Below are positions 41,228-52,285 of a DNA stretch of 64,000 bases, piece by piece (within the stretch, counting starts at the first letter, position 1; every line of letters starts with the position of its first letter). Position numbers and translations under genes: made by a program. Location: NCBI RefSeq assembly GCF_002305855.1, contig NZ_CP022163.1, positions 1,984,292 through 2,048,291 on the forward strand. The letters are read 5' to 3'. The stretch comes from Melittangium boletus DSM 14713 (lineage in GTDB: Bacteria; Myxococcota; Myxococcia; Myxococcales; Myxococcaceae). Under the pieces are notes generated by a model. It was given only the letters and a program-made list of their open reading frames with translations, made no database searches and was not told the origin of the DNA.

Positions 41228-44200
41228 ATCGTCAACTCCTCGACCTCGACCTCGGCCTCGACGGCCTCGGCGGAGGGACGCGCGAGCAGTTCGCTGAGCG
41301 CGAGCTGGGTGAGCAGTACCTCCACGATTCCATCCAGGGTGGTTCCATCGATGAAGCGGGCCATGGGAAGGTCCACGCCCAGCTCGCGTCCTATCCGGTT
41401 CTTCAGCTCGACGGCGCGCAAAGAATCGAGGCCCATCTCATTCAGGGAGCTGTCGGGATGGATGTCCTTATCCGCTGAGAATCCAAGCAAGCCCCCCAAC
41501 CGGCCCTGAACGTAGCGCGCCAACAAGCCACGGCGCCTCTCGCCGTCCGCCCGCTTGAGTTCGTCCAACAGGTCATTCATTCGCGTGGCCGAGGCGGAGG
41601 ACGGCCCCTGTTTCGCGAGTTCCGAGAACAACGGCCCGTGACCCGGCGACGGAGCGCCCGAGTCCAGGGAAGCGGCATTCGCCGGCAACACCGCCATCTG
41701 GACGACGTCCCGGGTCAGCAGCTCATCGAGGATCCGCAGCGCCCGTTGCGGCGAGAGACCGGCGCCCGGGGACGTCTTCGCCCCCATCCCCTCTCCCGCC
41801 CACTTGCCCCAATTGACGCTGAGCGCCGGCAACCCCCGCTGGCTCCGGTGGTGCGCGAGCGAGTCGAGGAAGGCGTTGGCGGCGACGTAGTTGGCCTGTC
41901 CGGCGATGCCGACGATCGACGCGGCGGACGAGTACAGCACGAAGAGCTCGAGCGGGAGTCCAGCCGTGGCCCGGTGCAGGTTCCACGCGCCAAGCACCTT
42001 CGGCGCGAACACGCGGCCCAACCGTTCCCGGTCCTGGTGCAGCAGCACGCCGTCATCCAGCACACCCGCCGAGTGGAAGATGCCCCGCAGCACGAGCCCG
42101 CGAGCGGCGATCCCCTCCACGAGGCGCTGGACGTCGTCCTGGCGCGAGACGTCGGTCCGGGCCACGGAGATGTCACAGCCCCGTGCCGACAGGGCGGAGA
42201 GCCGCGCCTTCACGGGCGCCGTCGGCTCGCCACGGCCGACCAACACCAGATGATGAGCCCCCTTCTCGACCAGCCACTCCGCGGTGGCCAGGCCCAAGGC
42301 CCCCAACCCGCCCGTGATGAGGTACGCCCCCCCGGCCTGGATCCGCACTGGCTGGGCACGGCCCGACAGCTTGTCCGGCCGCGCGAGCCGGGCGGCCAGG
42401 AGCCGGCCCGAGCGCAGCGCCAGCAGGTTCTCCTCGGTGGGCGCGGACATCAGTTGGAACAGCTTCGCGGGCGCATCCGCGGAAGCATCGAGGTCGACCA
42501 TCCGGCCACCCAGCTCCGGGTGCTCGATCACCGCCACCCGGACGAGACCCCAGCTCGGGGTTTGAGCCAGACCGTCCACCGCGTCCTCGGGGAGCACCGA
42601 GACCGCCCCCCGCGTCACCACCCATAGCGCGGGCCGCTGGGTCCACGTGGCTCGGACCATGGCCTGGACGAGGTGGAGCGCGCTCGCGCTACCACGAACC
42701 GCCGCCGCCGCGAGATCTCCCGTGGAGAGACCTTCCGCGGAGGGCTCATCGAGCCCCCACAGGAACGCGATGGCCGTCAGGGGCGTACCATCCGCCGAGG
42801 TGTCCTGGAGCAACCGGCTGAAGTGAGCCGGCTCACCGGGATGGATGCGGTAGTGCCCCGCGTCGATGCGCGCGTAGTCCGTCCCCTGACTCACGAGCAC
42901 GCACCCGGTGGCGTTCTTCCCCGCCAGTTGCTTCAACTGTTCCGCGACAGAGCCCGAGTCCGCCAACAACAGCCACCGGCCGGGAGCCGCGACTCGCGGC
43001 GTCTCCGCGGAAACGGGTTGCTCACGCCACGCGAGCGCGAAGAGCGAATCGCGCAGGGCGTTCGGGAGCGAGGCGTTGAACGCGCTTTGATCCACCTGCT
43101 TGAGAAGCAGGCCCTGGACCTCCGCGAGGACGTCTCCGTCTTCTCCGAAGATGCGCAGATCCGCGCTGATCAACCCGGAGGAGGACTCGGGACGGCCCGA
43201 GCTCTGGACATGGACCCAGACGCTGCTCGAGGTCTTCTTGAACCAGCGCAGCCGCTCGATCGCCACCGGCATCCGTTGCCCGCGCGGTCCCTGGGTCCGT
43301 GACTCCTGCTCGACGAACATGGCCGCGATCGCCTGGAAGCAGGCATCGAGGATCAGGGGATGCAGCCGGTAGCTTCCCGCTCCGATGACGAGGTTGTCGG
43401 GCAGCCGGATGTGGGCGAGGCAGCCCTCGTCTCCGAAACGCAGCTCGTCGATGATCCGGAACGCCGGGCCATAATCGAGTCCGCCGCGCGACATCATCTC
43501 GTAGAGCGGCGCGACCTCACCCTGGCGAGGGAAACGGGGGAGCAGTTCCTTCTTGAGCTCGACCCGGCCCGCGCTCGCGGACCCCTCCTCGATCCGTCCC
43601 TGAGAGAGCCGACCCCAGCTCCGATCCTCACCAGAGCCCTGGGCGTAGATCTCGAATCGAGAGCTCCCTTCCTGGGGGGTCAGGACGGTCTGGACATCCC
43701 GAGGCTCGGCCTCGGAGAAGATCAGCGGACGCTCCAACTCGATGGCCTTCAGTTCGAGCGGCCGCTCCCAGGAATCCACCTGGAACACCGCCCCCAGGGC
43801 CATCTCGACGTAGCAGGCGGCCGGCAGCACCGTGGAACCCAGGACGCGGTGATCCGCGAGGTAGCCAGGCTCACGCGTGCTCAACCGCGCCAGGAAGCGG
43901 GACTCGGCCGCACCCGCCAGGGGCAGTTGCGTTCCCGGCATGGGCGCCACGCCCTCACGCGACACGGCGCGGTCCGTCGCGAAATTCATGACGGAATCGA
44001 TCCGGCCCTCCAGCCAGTAGCGCTCACGCTGGAAGGGATACGTCGGCAGGGTGGTGACCCGGCGCTCGAAGGGCACGTCGAAAGCGGACCAATCGACCGT
44101 AAAGCCACGCACATACAGCTCCCCGAGGCTGGAGAGCAGCTGCGCCGTCTCGCCCGAAGAGGCCCGCAGACTCGGCAACCAGCTCAGCTCGTCCGCGTCC

Positions 44201-46719
44201 GGGAAGAGCTTCCGCCCGAGGCCCGCCAGGATGGGAGCCGGTCCCACCTCGACATAGGTCCGGTACCCCTGCGCCCGCAGGAACTCCAGCCCCCGCGAGA
44301 AGAAGACGGGCTCACGCAGATGCCGGCACCAGTGCTCGGGCCGCGTGAGTTGTTCGCCCGCGAGCCCTCCCTCCAGCGGAGAGACGAGCGGAATGCGCGG
44401 CGCGGAAAGCTTCACGCCGCGCAGGACCGCCGCGAACGGAGCGAGCACGGACTCCATGAGCGGCGAGTGGAACGCATGGGAGACCTGGAGCTGCTTGCAA
44501 CGAATGCCCCGCCGCCCCAGTTCCTCCGCCACTTCGGCGATGGCCTTGGCGTCCCCGGAGATGACCACCTCCTCGGGTCCGTTGAGTGCCGCCAGGGAGA
44601 GGCGTCCGGGATACGGCGAGATGGCCTGGGTCGCGGTCTCCTCGGAGCCGTAGACAGCCAGCATGGCGCCCTCGCCCGGGGCCTCGCTCATGAGCCGCGC
44701 ACGCTCCACGATCAATCGCAGCGCGTCCTCGATGCTGAAGACGCCCGCGACGGCCGCCGCCGAGTACTCACCCAGGCTGTGCCCGATCACCGCCCCAGGA
44801 GTGATGCCCCAGGAGGCCCACAGCTCCGAGAGCGCGTACTCGAGCGCCACGAGCGCGGGCTGGGCCTGACGGGTGTTCTTGAGCAGCGTTTCGGCCGACT
44901 CACCGAAGAGGAGATCCTCCAGCCGGTGGTCGCTCAATCCCTGGAGGGCCGTCGAGCAGCGCTGCAACGCGGCGCGAAACACCGGCTGGGTCGCGTAGAG
45001 CTCACGGCCCACGCCTGGATGGAGGGAGCCCTGCCCGGTGAAGAGGAAGACGGGCTTGGGGCTCGCGCTTCCCCGGCGGGGCTCGCGCACGGCGCGCGCT
45101 GGCTCGGCCTTCCGCCGCGCCAGGGCCGCGCGCAGTTCGGCGGCGGTGGCGCCCGACACGGCCGCGCGGTGCTCGAAGTGGGAGCGGCCCGCGTTGGCGG
45201 TGAAGCACCAGTCGCCCAGGCGCGCGCCGTCCTCGGGAAGAGAACGCTCGTGGGAATCCACCAGCGCAGTAAGGGCGGCCTCGGTCCTGGCCGACAACGT
45301 CAGCACGTGGACGGGCCGGTCCTTTTCCACGGCCGGCCGGTTCAGCACCGGAGCCTCTTCCACGATCAGGTGCGCATTGGTGCCGCTGTAGCCAAAGCTG
45401 CTGATGCCCGCGAGCCGCCGCGTCTCACCCCGGGGCCACGGCCTCGAGGAGGTCGGGATGGTCACCGGGAGCTCATCCCAACGGATGTTCGGGTTGGGAT
45501 TCTCGAGGTTGAGGTGCGCCGGAATGAGCTCGTTCTGGAGCGAGAGGAGGACCTTGATCAACCCCGCGACACCCGCCGCGGCCTCGAGGTGCCCGATGTT
45601 CGTCTTGACGGAGCCAACGACGAGCGGTTCCGGGCGGGCGTTCTTCCGTCCGAAGACGGAGCGGAGCGCTTCCATCTCGATGGGGTCCCCCAGCGAGGTC
45701 CCCGTCCCGTGGGCCTCGACGTAGCTGACCTGGTCGGGCTCCACGCCACAGCTCTCCAGCGCCATCCGGATGACGCGCTCCTGCGCCCGCCCGTTGGGCA
45801 CCATCAGGCCACTGCTGCGGCCGTCATGGTTGGTCGCCGAGCCCCGGATGAGGCCCAGGATGGAATCCCCGTTGGCCAGCGCATCCGACAGGCGCTTGAG
45901 CACGACGACGCCACAACCCTCTCCTCGCCCGAAGCCGTCCGCGGACGCATCGAAGGTCTTGCAGCGCCCGTCCACCGACAACATCCGCGTCGCGCACCCA
46001 TGCAGCATGGTGAGCGGAGACAGGCTCAGGCTGACGCCTCCCACGAGCGCCATGTCGCTCTCGTCATTGCGCAGGCTCTGGCTGGCCAGATGCAGACAGA
46101 CGGCGGAAGACGAGCACGCCGTGTCCAGGGTGAGCGCGGGCCCCTGCAGGCCCAGCGTGTGGGCGATCCGGCCCGCGACCATGGAGGGGTAGTTGAACGA
46201 CGCGGAGACCATGTCGATCCCCGCGGACATGCTGAGCACGGAATAGTCGTTGTGCATCAGCCCCACGAAAACGCCGGTCCGGCTGCCCATGAGCCCGGAG
46301 GGCGGAATACCGGCCCGCTCCAAGGCCCGCCAGCACTCCTCGAGCAACAAGCGCTGCTGCGGATCCAGGTTGTTCGCGTCGCGCGGCGTGATGCCAAAGA
46401 AGCCGGGCTCGAACTTGTCGACGTTGTCGATGAAGCCGCCGCGCCGCGTGTACACCTTTCCCCGGATGCCCGGGGTCGGATCGTAGAGTTCGTCGATGTT
46501 CCAGCGGTCCGCGGGAAGCTCCCGGGTCGCGTCCCGACCTTCCTTCAGCAGGTCCCAAAATGTCTCCGGCAACTCCCCGCCGCCAGGGAACCGGCACGAC
46601 ATGCCAATCACCGCGATCGGCTCGGAAGCCAGGACCTCCTTCTTCGAGCGCACCTGGCTCGACAGATAGGCGTGCTTGACGGGAGGCAGCTCCGCGATAC
46701 GTGTTGATAGTTTCGCCAT
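41224..46719 (-). CDS. Type I PKS, one module KS-AT-DH-KR-ACP
   Basis: An 1831-residue module ordered KS (about 30-460; DTACSSS), AT (about 545-870; GHSLG and HAFHS, malonyl-type), DH ([10 protein letters not shown]), KR ([10 protein letters not shown], Tyr and Asn in [10 protein letters not shown] intact) and ACP (GLDSL). It installs an unsaturated two-carbon unit. The N-terminus lacks the long coiled coil of its neighbours. The C-terminal tail is a short acidic strand-like EVEVEELTI, suited to docking with the TubC-type domain of the NRPS encoded next. I prefer the ATG at 46719 with GAGGA just upstream over the frame start at 46761, which overlaps the preceding gene. Intergenic distance is 7 nt. 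Confidence 0.93.
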   Translation of the reverse strand: MAKLSTRIAELPPVKHAYLSSQVRSKKEVLASEPIAVIGMSCRFPGGGELPETFWDLLKEGRDATRELPADRWNIDELYDPTPGIRGKVYTRRGGFIDNVDKFEPGFFGITPRDANNLDPQQRLLLEECWRALERAGIPPSGLMGSRTGVFVGLMHNDYSVLSMSAGIDMVSASFNYPSMVAGRIAHTLGLQGPALTLDTACSSSAVCLHLASQSLRNDESDMALVGGVSLSLSPLTMLHGCATRMLSVDGRCKTFDASADGFGRGEGCGVVVLKRLSDALANGDSILGLIRGSATNHDGRSSGLMVPNGRAQERVIRMALESCGVEPDQVSYVEAHGTGTSLGDPIEMEALRSVFGRKNARPEPLVVGSVKTNIGHLEAAAGVAGLIKVLLSLQNELIPAHLNLENPNPNIRWDELPVTIPTSSRPWPRGETRRLAGISSFGYSGTNAHLIVEEAPVLNRPAVEKDRPVHVLTLSARTEAALTALVDSHERSLPEDGARLGDWCFTANAGRSHFEHRAAVSGATAAELRAALARRKAEPARAVREPRRGSASPKPVFLFTGQGSLHPGVGRELYATQPVFRAALQRCSTALQGLSDHRLEDLLFGESAETLLKNTRQAQPALVALEYALSELWASWGITPGAVIGHSLGEYSAAAVAGVFSIEDALRLIVERARLMSEAPGEGAMLAVYGSEETATQAISPYPGRLSLAALNGPEEVVISGDAKAIAEVAEELGRRGIRCKQLQVSHAFHSPLMESVLAPFAAVLRGVKLSAPRIPLVSPLEGGLAGEQLTRPEHWCRHLREPVFFSRGLEFLRAQGYRTYVEVGPAPILAGLGRKLFPDADELSWLPSLRASSGETAQLLSSLGELYVRGFTVDWSAFDVPFERRVTTLPTYPFQRERYWLEGRIDSVMNFATDRAVSREGVAPMPGTQLPLAGAAESRFLARLSTREPGYLADHRVLGSTVLPAACYVEMALGAVFQVDSWERPLELKAIELERPLIFSEAEPRDVQTVLTPQEGSSRFEIYAQGSGEDRSWGRLSQGRIEEGSASAGRVELKKELLPRFPRQGEVAPLYEMMSRGGLDYGPAFRIIDELRFGDEGCLAHIRLPDNLVIGAGSYRLHPLILDACFQAIAAMFVEQESRTQGPRGQRMPVAIERLRWFKKTSSSVWVHVQSSGRPESSSGLISADLRIFGEDGDVLAEVQGLLLKQVDQSAFNASLPNALRDSLFALAWREQPVSAETPRVAAPGRWLLLADSGSVAEQLKQLAGKNATGCVLVSQGTDYARIDAGHYRIHPGEPAHFSRLLQDTSADGTPLTAIAFLWGLDEPSAEGLSTGDLAAAAVRGSASALHLVQAMVRATWTQRPALWVVTRGAVSVLPEDAVDGLAQTPSWGLVRVAVIEHPELGGRMVDLDASADAPAKLFQLMSAPTEENLLALRSGRLLAARLARPDKLSGRAQPVRIQAGGAYLITGGLGALGLATAEWLVEKGAHHLVLVGRGEPTAPVKARLSALSARGCDISVARTDVSRQDDVQRLVEGIAARGLVLRGIFHSAGVLDDGVLLHQDRERLGRVFAPKVLGAWNLHRATAGLPLELFVLYSSAASIVGIAGQANYVAANAFLDSLAHHRSQRGLPALSVNWGKWAGEGMGAKTSPGAGLSPQRALRILDELLTRDVVQMAVLPANAASLDSGAPSPGHGPLFSELAKQGPSSASATRMNDLLDELKRADGERRRGLLARYVQGRLGGLLGFSADKDIHPDSSLNEMGLDSLRAVELKNRIGRELGVDLPMARFIDGTTLDGIVEVLLTQLALSELLARPSAEAVEAEVEVEELTI

Positions 46720-46726
46720 CAGGTCC

Positions 46727-49700
46727 TCAGCTGGAGAGCGCGCTCTCCAGCTCCTGGTCAATCAATGAGGTCAGTTCCTGCTCCGACAATTTCTGGATGC
46801 CCGCGGTGAGGGCTTCGCGCTCCTGCCGCTCGCCGTCGTCGGGCTTGGGCGCGTCCGTGACGAGGCCCAACTCCCCGGCCAGGTGCTCGACGAGTCCATT
46901 CAACGTGGGGAAGTCGAAGAGCAACGTCGTGCGCAGGCTCTTGCCGAGGCTGGTCGAGAGCCGGTTCTTGATCTCGACCGCCAACAACGAATCGATCCCC
47001 AGCTCGAACAGCCGCTCGTCCGCGCCGATCCGCTCCGACTTCGATAGGCCCAGCGTGGCGGCGATCTGCTCCTCCACGTGCTGCGCCAGCAATTCCTTCC
47101 GCCGGTTCATCGGGGCCGCGTCCCACTGCTGACGGAAGGCCGAAGTCGCCGTCCGGGCGGGCGCCGCGCCAACGAAATCCTGGACGAGCGCCTGACGCGC
47201 CAGCGAGGGCAGTTGCTCCGACAGGCGAGGCCAGTCGATGGGGCAGACGCCCATCTGCGCGGGCGCGCCTTCCAGGAGCCGCCCGAGGACCCGGAATCCC
47301 TGCTCGACCGGGATGGAGCCAAAGCCCCGCGCCCCTGGACGGCTCGAGTCCGCCCGCGCGAGCCGCGACGCCATGCCCACCTCCGCCCAGGAGCCCCAGT
47401 TGATCGACAGCGCGGGCTCCCCCTGAACGTGCCGCAAGTGCGCCAGGGCATCGAGGAAGGCATTCGCGGCGACGTAGTTGGACTGGCCCGGGTTGCCCAA
47501 CAGCGAGGCGACCGAGGAGAAGCAGACGAAGAAGTCCAGATCCAGCCCCGCGCTGAGCGTGTGCAGGTTCCACGCGCCCTGAACCTTGGGAGCCAACACC
47601 TCGCGGAACCGCTCGGCGGTCTGATTGTCGAGGGTGCCATCGCGCAGCACACCCGCGGAGTGGAAGATGCCTCGCAGGGGGGGCTCATTCCGCCCCTCCG
47701 AGAGAACCCGCTCCACCGCCTCGTGCGAGGCGACATCCGCGAGCGCCACCCGAACATGGATGCCCCGCGCCTCCAACGCGGTGAGCCGCGTCTGGGCTTC
47801 CGGCGACGGCGCGCTCCGCCCCATCAGCACGAGGTGCCGGGCACCCCGCTCCGCCAGCCAATCGGCGAGCCGGAGCCCGAGTCCTCCCAGGCCACCCGTG
47901 ACGAGATAGGAGGCCTCCGAGGAGATCTCCACGCTCTTCGCGGGATTCGCACGAGGCCGGGCCCGCTCCAGCCGCGCGGTGTACAGGGACTCCCCACGCA
48001 CGGCCACCTGCGTCTCGCTCTCGGGAAGGGCGAGCGCGCGCAGGAACGCACCCAGGTTCGGCTCCGCGTCCAGATCGACGCGCAGGCAGCGCAGATGAGG
48101 CAGCTCGGTCGCCACCGCCTGGCCGAAGCCCCACAACGGCGCCTGGGCCACGCGCGGCTCCTGGGTATCGGAGGGCAGATGCTGGGTTCCCCGGGTGACG
48201 AGCACCAGCCGGGGCTTGGAGGACCACGGGAGCCGCTCCACCGCCTGGGTCAGGTGCAACGCTCCCAGGCAACCCGAGACCTGCGCCTCGGAGAGGTCGG
48301 CCAGGGAGAGCGCGGCGTCGGGACGCTCGTCGAGGCCCCACAGGTACAGCAACCCACCGGGAGGCCCGCTCTCGAATTGGGCCATCAGACGCGTGAAGTG
48401 CTCGGGAGAGGAAGGATCCAACTGGATGCCGTCCGGGCCACTGGTGAACTCGCGCCCCTTGCGCACCCGGATGCAGCGCTCCCCTCGCTTCGTGAGCGCT
48501 TCCTCGACCCTGGCGCCAAACGCCTCCGCATCGGCGAAGAGGAGCCAGGGTTGGCTCTCCAGACGCGGAGCATGCGTGGCCGGATGGGCGGTCCAGGTGA
48601 GCCGGTACAACCAATCCAGGAAGTCGTGATCGGAACCGATCCGCAATGCTTCCCGCTCCGCCTTCAGCACCGAGAGCCCCGAGAGAGAAGCCACCACCGA
48701 GCCATCCTCGGCGCACAAGGTCATGTCCGTGATGGGACCCCTGTCCGAGCCCCGCGCGGCGCGCTGGACGGCGTGGGTCCAGATGCCCTCCGGCAGTGGC
48801 CGGTACAGGTCGAGCTTCTGGATTCCCACCGGCAGGTGGAGCGTGTCGTCGGGCGTCAGCGGCAGGATCGCGGCCCCCGTCCGGAGGCATGCGTCGAACA
48901 GGGCCGGATGGACGCGGTACCGCGTGCCCGGCTCCACATGACAGAGCGAGAGCGCGGAGCCTGACCCCTGGTGGAGCGACGACATGACCTGGAGGGACGG
49001 CCCGTAATCCAGTCCGTGCTCGCGAATCGCCGAGGAAAGCGCCTCGATGGACACGGGCTCGGGGCAAGCGCGCCGCCAGGCCTCGCGCTCGACCGTGGGC
49101 GGCGGAGCGCTCAGCGCCGAGACCCGGCACGTCATGTGGGTCGTCCAGGGAGTCCGTGCGCCACTTCCATCATCCCGCTCGTCGCCCTTGCTCACCACCG
49201 TGCACGACAGGCCCGCTTCCCCCTGGTTCTCCAGGATCGTCTGGACGATCCGCGACTGCTGCTCCGGCAGGATCAAGGGTTGGTGGAAGGAGACGTCCTC
49301 CAGCGACAAGGCTTCCGTGCCGAGGACCCCCGCCGCCGCCGTGGCCACCATCTCCACGTAGGCAGCGGCGGGAGCCACGGCCCTGCCATACACGCGGTGG
49401 TCGCTCAGGAAGGGCGTGGCGGCGGCCGTGAACTCGCTGGAAAAGACCGTGGTGCCCTCGCGCAGCGCGGCGGAGTCCAGGCGAGCGCCCAGGAGAGGGT
49501 GGGCCGAGGCACGCCGGGTGGGCAGGAGCCAGGGAGCGGGAGTGTCCAGCCAGTAGCGCTGGCGCTCGAAGGGATAGGTCGGCAAGGCGATCCGCCTCCG
49601 GCCGTAATCCCCATCGAAGCGCTCCCAATCCACTCCAACGCCTTGTGTATACAACCCCGCCAGGGAGCGGAGCAGACCCGCCCAGTCCGAGCGGCGCGGG

Positions 49701-52276
49701 TGCAGCGTCTCCAACCACAACGACTCCTCGCTGGCCACGACATCCCGCGCGAGGTTCGACAAGACAGGCTTCGGACCGATTTCGAGGAAGACGCGCACGC
49801 CCCGGCGCACGAGCGCCTGGACTCCCTCGGCGAAACGGACCGGTTGGAGCACATGACGGGACCAATAGTCCGGCCGCAGGGTGTCCTCCCCCACCTCCGT
49901 CCCGTCGAGGTTGGAGATGAGATCGATCCGTGGCTTCTGGAATCGCACGCGCCCGGCCACCCGCTCGAACTCCGCCACCATCGGCTGCATCAGCGGCGAG
50001 TGGAACGCGTGCGAGACATTGAGGCGCCGGTTCTCGATGCCCGAGGCCGTCAGCGCCTGGGCGATGGCGTCGATCGAGGCCTCTTCTCCGGAGATCACCG
50101 TACTGCGCGGACCATTGATGGCCGCCAGGGTCACCCGGGGATGGCCGGCGAGCGCTTGGACCACGCGCGTCTCGTCGGCGAACACGGCGAGCATCGCGCC
50201 CCGCTCCGGCAACGCCTGCATCAGCCGCGCGCGCTCCGCGACCAGCGGCAGGCCCGCCTCGGGTTCCAGGGCCCCCGCGAAGATCGCCGCCGAATACTCA
50301 CCCACGCTGTGGCCGAGGACGGCATCGGCTCGCAGTCCCCAGGAACGCAGCAGACCGGCCAGGGCGAGTTCGAGCGCCACCAGGGCGGGTTGGGTGTAGC
50401 GCGTCTCGTTCAAGGCGCCGCTGGGGTCTTCCTGGAAGAGCACCTCGGTCAGAGGCCTGTCGAGATAGGGCTTGAGGATTTCCTGGTAGCGCAGGATGTC
50501 GCGGCGGAAGCCGGGCTGCGTCTCGAACAGTTCCCGGCCCATGCCCACGTACTGGGCGCCCTGGCCCGTGAACAAGAACGCGATGCGCGGCGCCTCGGCG
50601 TCCCGCCGTCCTCGCACGCTCGTGCTGGGAGAGAGGGCTTCCTCGTTGCTGAAACCCCGCAGCAGGGCCGCCATGTCCTCGGAGGTCGGCGCCACGAAAG
50701 CCGCGCGCTCCTCCAGCGCGCTGCGCCCGACGTTCACCGTGTGGCAGACCTCCGCGAGCGCATCCTTCCTCGCGCCGGACAGCTCGTCCGCGAGCGAGCC
50801 CGCGAGCCGGCGCAAGCTGTCACCCGAGCGGGCCGAGAGCGCCAACACGTGAAGCGGGCGCTCCACCTCCCGGGAGACCGGCTGTGGGCGCGGTGCCGAC
50901 TCGAGGATGACGTGGGCGTTCGTCCCCGAGAAACCGAACGAACTCACGGCCGCGAAGCGAGGCTCCGCACCGCTCCATCGCGTCCGCGAGGTCGGAATCT
51001 CCACGAAGAGCTGACTCCAATCCACGTGGGGCGTGGGCGTCTTCAGATGGAGGTGCGGGACGACTTCCTCGTTCGCCAGACACAGGGCCGACTTGATCAA
51101 CCCCGAGATTCCCGCCGCGCCCTCGAGGTGGCCCAGGTTCGTCTTCACCGAGCCGACCATCAACGGATGCTTCCGGGTACGCCTGTCCCCGTAGATGGAG
51201 GCGAGTGCTTCCAGCTCGATGGGATCTCCGAGCGACGTTCCCGTTCCGTGTGCCTCGACGTAGCCCACCTGGGACGCTTCCACTTGGGCATCGCGCAACG
51301 CGTCCCGGATGACGTTCTGCTGGGCCAGTCCGTTGGGGACGGTCAGTCCACTCGTCCGGCCATCCTGGTTGACCGCGGAGCCACGAAGCACCGCGATGAT
51401 GGGATCTCCGTCCTTGATGGCATCGGAGAGGCGCCGCAGGAAGATGAGTCCACAGCCCTCACCTCTGGCGATCCCGTTGGCCGAGGCATCGAAGGTCTTG
51501 CAGCGCCCATCCGGTGAGAGCATGCGGGTGCGCGACTCGATCAGCGTCGCGACGGGAGACAGCAGGAGATTCACGCCGCCCGCGAGCGCGTAATCGCTCT
51601 CCCGCTGACGCAGGCTGCGAATCGCCAGGTGGACGGCCACGAGTGACGAGGAGCAAGCCGTGTCCAGCGTGAGACTGGGGCCCTGGAAGCCGAAGGTGAA
51701 GGACAGGCGGCCCGCGGCGACACTCGCGCTGTTGCCCGCGCCCGTGTGCGCATCGATGACTTCCGGGGACTGCGTGGCGATCTGGGTGTAGTCCTGCCCC
51801 ATCATCCCGATGAACACACCCGTGCGCGAACCACTCAGCGCGGGCGGGCTCCGTCCGGAGCGCTCCATGGCCTCCCACGCGACCTCCAACAGGAGCCGGT
51901 GCTGGGGATCCATCCGGGAAGCCTCTCGCGGCGAGATGCCGAAGAAGCGCGGCGCGAACTGATCGATGTCCCGCAGGAAGCCCGCATGACGCGTGTAGAT
52001 CTTCCCGGGTTGATCCGGATCCGGGTGGAAGAGGCTGTCCACGTTCCACCGATCGGAGGGGACCTCGGTGATGGTGTCCGTCCCCTCGGAGAGCACGCGC
52101 CAGAACCCGGCGGGGTCGACGGCCCCGCCCGGGAATCTGCATCCGATGCCGACGATGGCGATGCCCTCGTGCCGCTCCCGCTCATGAGCATCGAGCTTCG
52201 CCTGCGCCTCCTGGAGCTTCAGGAGGGCACGCTTCATCAAGTCCCCGTAGTTCGTATCGCTTCCAGGCGCTGACAT
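46727..52276 (-). CDS. Type I PKS, one module KS-AT-DH-KR-ACP
   Basis: An 1849-residue module with an N-terminal coiled-coil docking helix (DLMKRALLKLQEAQAKLDAHE), KS (DTACSSS), AT (GHSVG and HAFHS, malonyl-type), DH (HRVYGRAVAP), KR (GGLGGLG, Tyr and Asn present in [10 protein letters not shown]) and ACP (GIDSL). The KR specificity motif reads VLRDG instead of VLDDG, so stereochemical typing is less secure. The C-terminal helix EQELTSLIDQELESALSS is a likely docking segment. It adds another enoyl unit to the polyene. The ribosome-binding site AGGAG overlaps the stop of the upstream gene. Confidence 0.93.
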   Translation of the reverse strand: MSAPGSDTNYGDLMKRALLKLQEAQAKLDAHERERHEGIAIVGIGCRFPGGAVDPAGFWRVLSEGTDTITEVPSDRWNVDSLFHPDPDQPGKIYTRHAGFLRDIDQFAPRFFGISPREASRMDPQHRLLLEVAWEAMERSGRSPPALSGSRTGVFIGMMGQDYTQIATQSPEVIDAHTGAGNSASVAAGRLSFTFGFQGPSLTLDTACSSSLVAVHLAIRSLRQRESDYALAGGVNLLLSPVATLIESRTRMLSPDGRCKTFDASANGIARGEGCGLIFLRRLSDAIKDGDPIIAVLRGSAVNQDGRTSGLTVPNGLAQQNVIRDALRDAQVEASQVGYVEAHGTGTSLGDPIELEALASIYGDRRTRKHPLMVGSVKTNLGHLEGAAGISGLIKSALCLANEEVVPHLHLKTPTPHVDWSQLFVEIPTSRTRWSGAEPRFAAVSSFGFSGTNAHVILESAPRPQPVSREVERPLHVLALSARSGDSLRRLAGSLADELSGARKDALAEVCHTVNVGRSALEERAAFVAPTSEDMAALLRGFSNEEALSPSTSVRGRRDAEAPRIAFLFTGQGAQYVGMGRELFETQPGFRRDILRYQEILKPYLDRPLTEVLFQEDPSGALNETRYTQPALVALELALAGLLRSWGLRADAVLGHSVGEYSAAIFAGALEPEAGLPLVAERARLMQALPERGAMLAVFADETRVVQALAGHPRVTLAAINGPRSTVISGEEASIDAIAQALTASGIENRRLNVSHAFHSPLMQPMVAEFERVAGRVRFQKPRIDLISNLDGTEVGEDTLRPDYWSRHVLQPVRFAEGVQALVRRGVRVFLEIGPKPVLSNLARDVVASEESLWLETLHPRRSDWAGLLRSLAGLYTQGVGVDWERFDGDYGRRRIALPTYPFERQRYWLDTPAPWLLPTRRASAHPLLGARLDSAALREGTTVFSSEFTAAATPFLSDHRVYGRAVAPAAAYVEMVATAAAGVLGTEALSLEDVSFHQPLILPEQQSRIVQTILENQGEAGLSCTVVSKGDERDDGSGARTPWTTHMTCRVSALSAPPPTVEREAWRRACPEPVSIEALSSAIREHGLDYGPSLQVMSSLHQGSGSALSLCHVEPGTRYRVHPALFDACLRTGAAILPLTPDDTLHLPVGIQKLDLYRPLPEGIWTHAVQRAARGSDRGPITDMTLCAEDGSVVASLSGLSVLKAEREALRIGSDHDFLDWLYRLTWTAHPATHAPRLESQPWLLFADAEAFGARVEEALTKRGERCIRVRKGREFTSGPDGIQLDPSSPEHFTRLMAQFESGPPGGLLYLWGLDERPDAALSLADLSEAQVSGCLGALHLTQAVERLPWSSKPRLVLVTRGTQHLPSDTQEPRVAQAPLWGFGQAVATELPHLRCLRVDLDAEPNLGAFLRALALPESETQVAVRGESLYTARLERARPRANPAKSVEISSEASYLVTGGLGGLGLRLADWLAERGARHLVLMGRSAPSPEAQTRLTALEARGIHVRVALADVASHEAVERVLSEGRNEPPLRGIFHSAGVLRDGTLDNQTAERFREVLAPKVQGAWNLHTLSAGLDLDFFVCFSSVASLLGNPGQSNYVAANAFLDALAHLRHVQGEPALSINWGSWAEVGMASRLARADSSRPGARGFGSIPVEQGFRVLGRLLEGAPAQMGVCPIDWPRLSEQLPSLARQALVQDFVGAAPARTATSAFRQQWDAAPMNRRKELLAQHVEEQIAATLGLSKSERIGADERLFELGIDSLLAVEIKNRLSTSLGKSLRTTLLFDFPTLNGLVEHLAGELGLVTDAPKPDDGERQEREALTAGIQKLSEQELTSLIDQELESALSS

Positions 52277-52285
52277 GGCTCGCTC

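Noticed and set aside
37076..41509. Plus-strand open frame opposite the NRPS
   Set aside because: Same reason: a shadow of the C-A-PCP-TE gene in GC-rich DNA.
43360..46707. 1115-codon plus-strand open frame opposite a PKS
   Set aside because: Antisense to unmistakable KS/AT/DH coding sequence; composition is Arg/His/Gln-rich and shows no domain.
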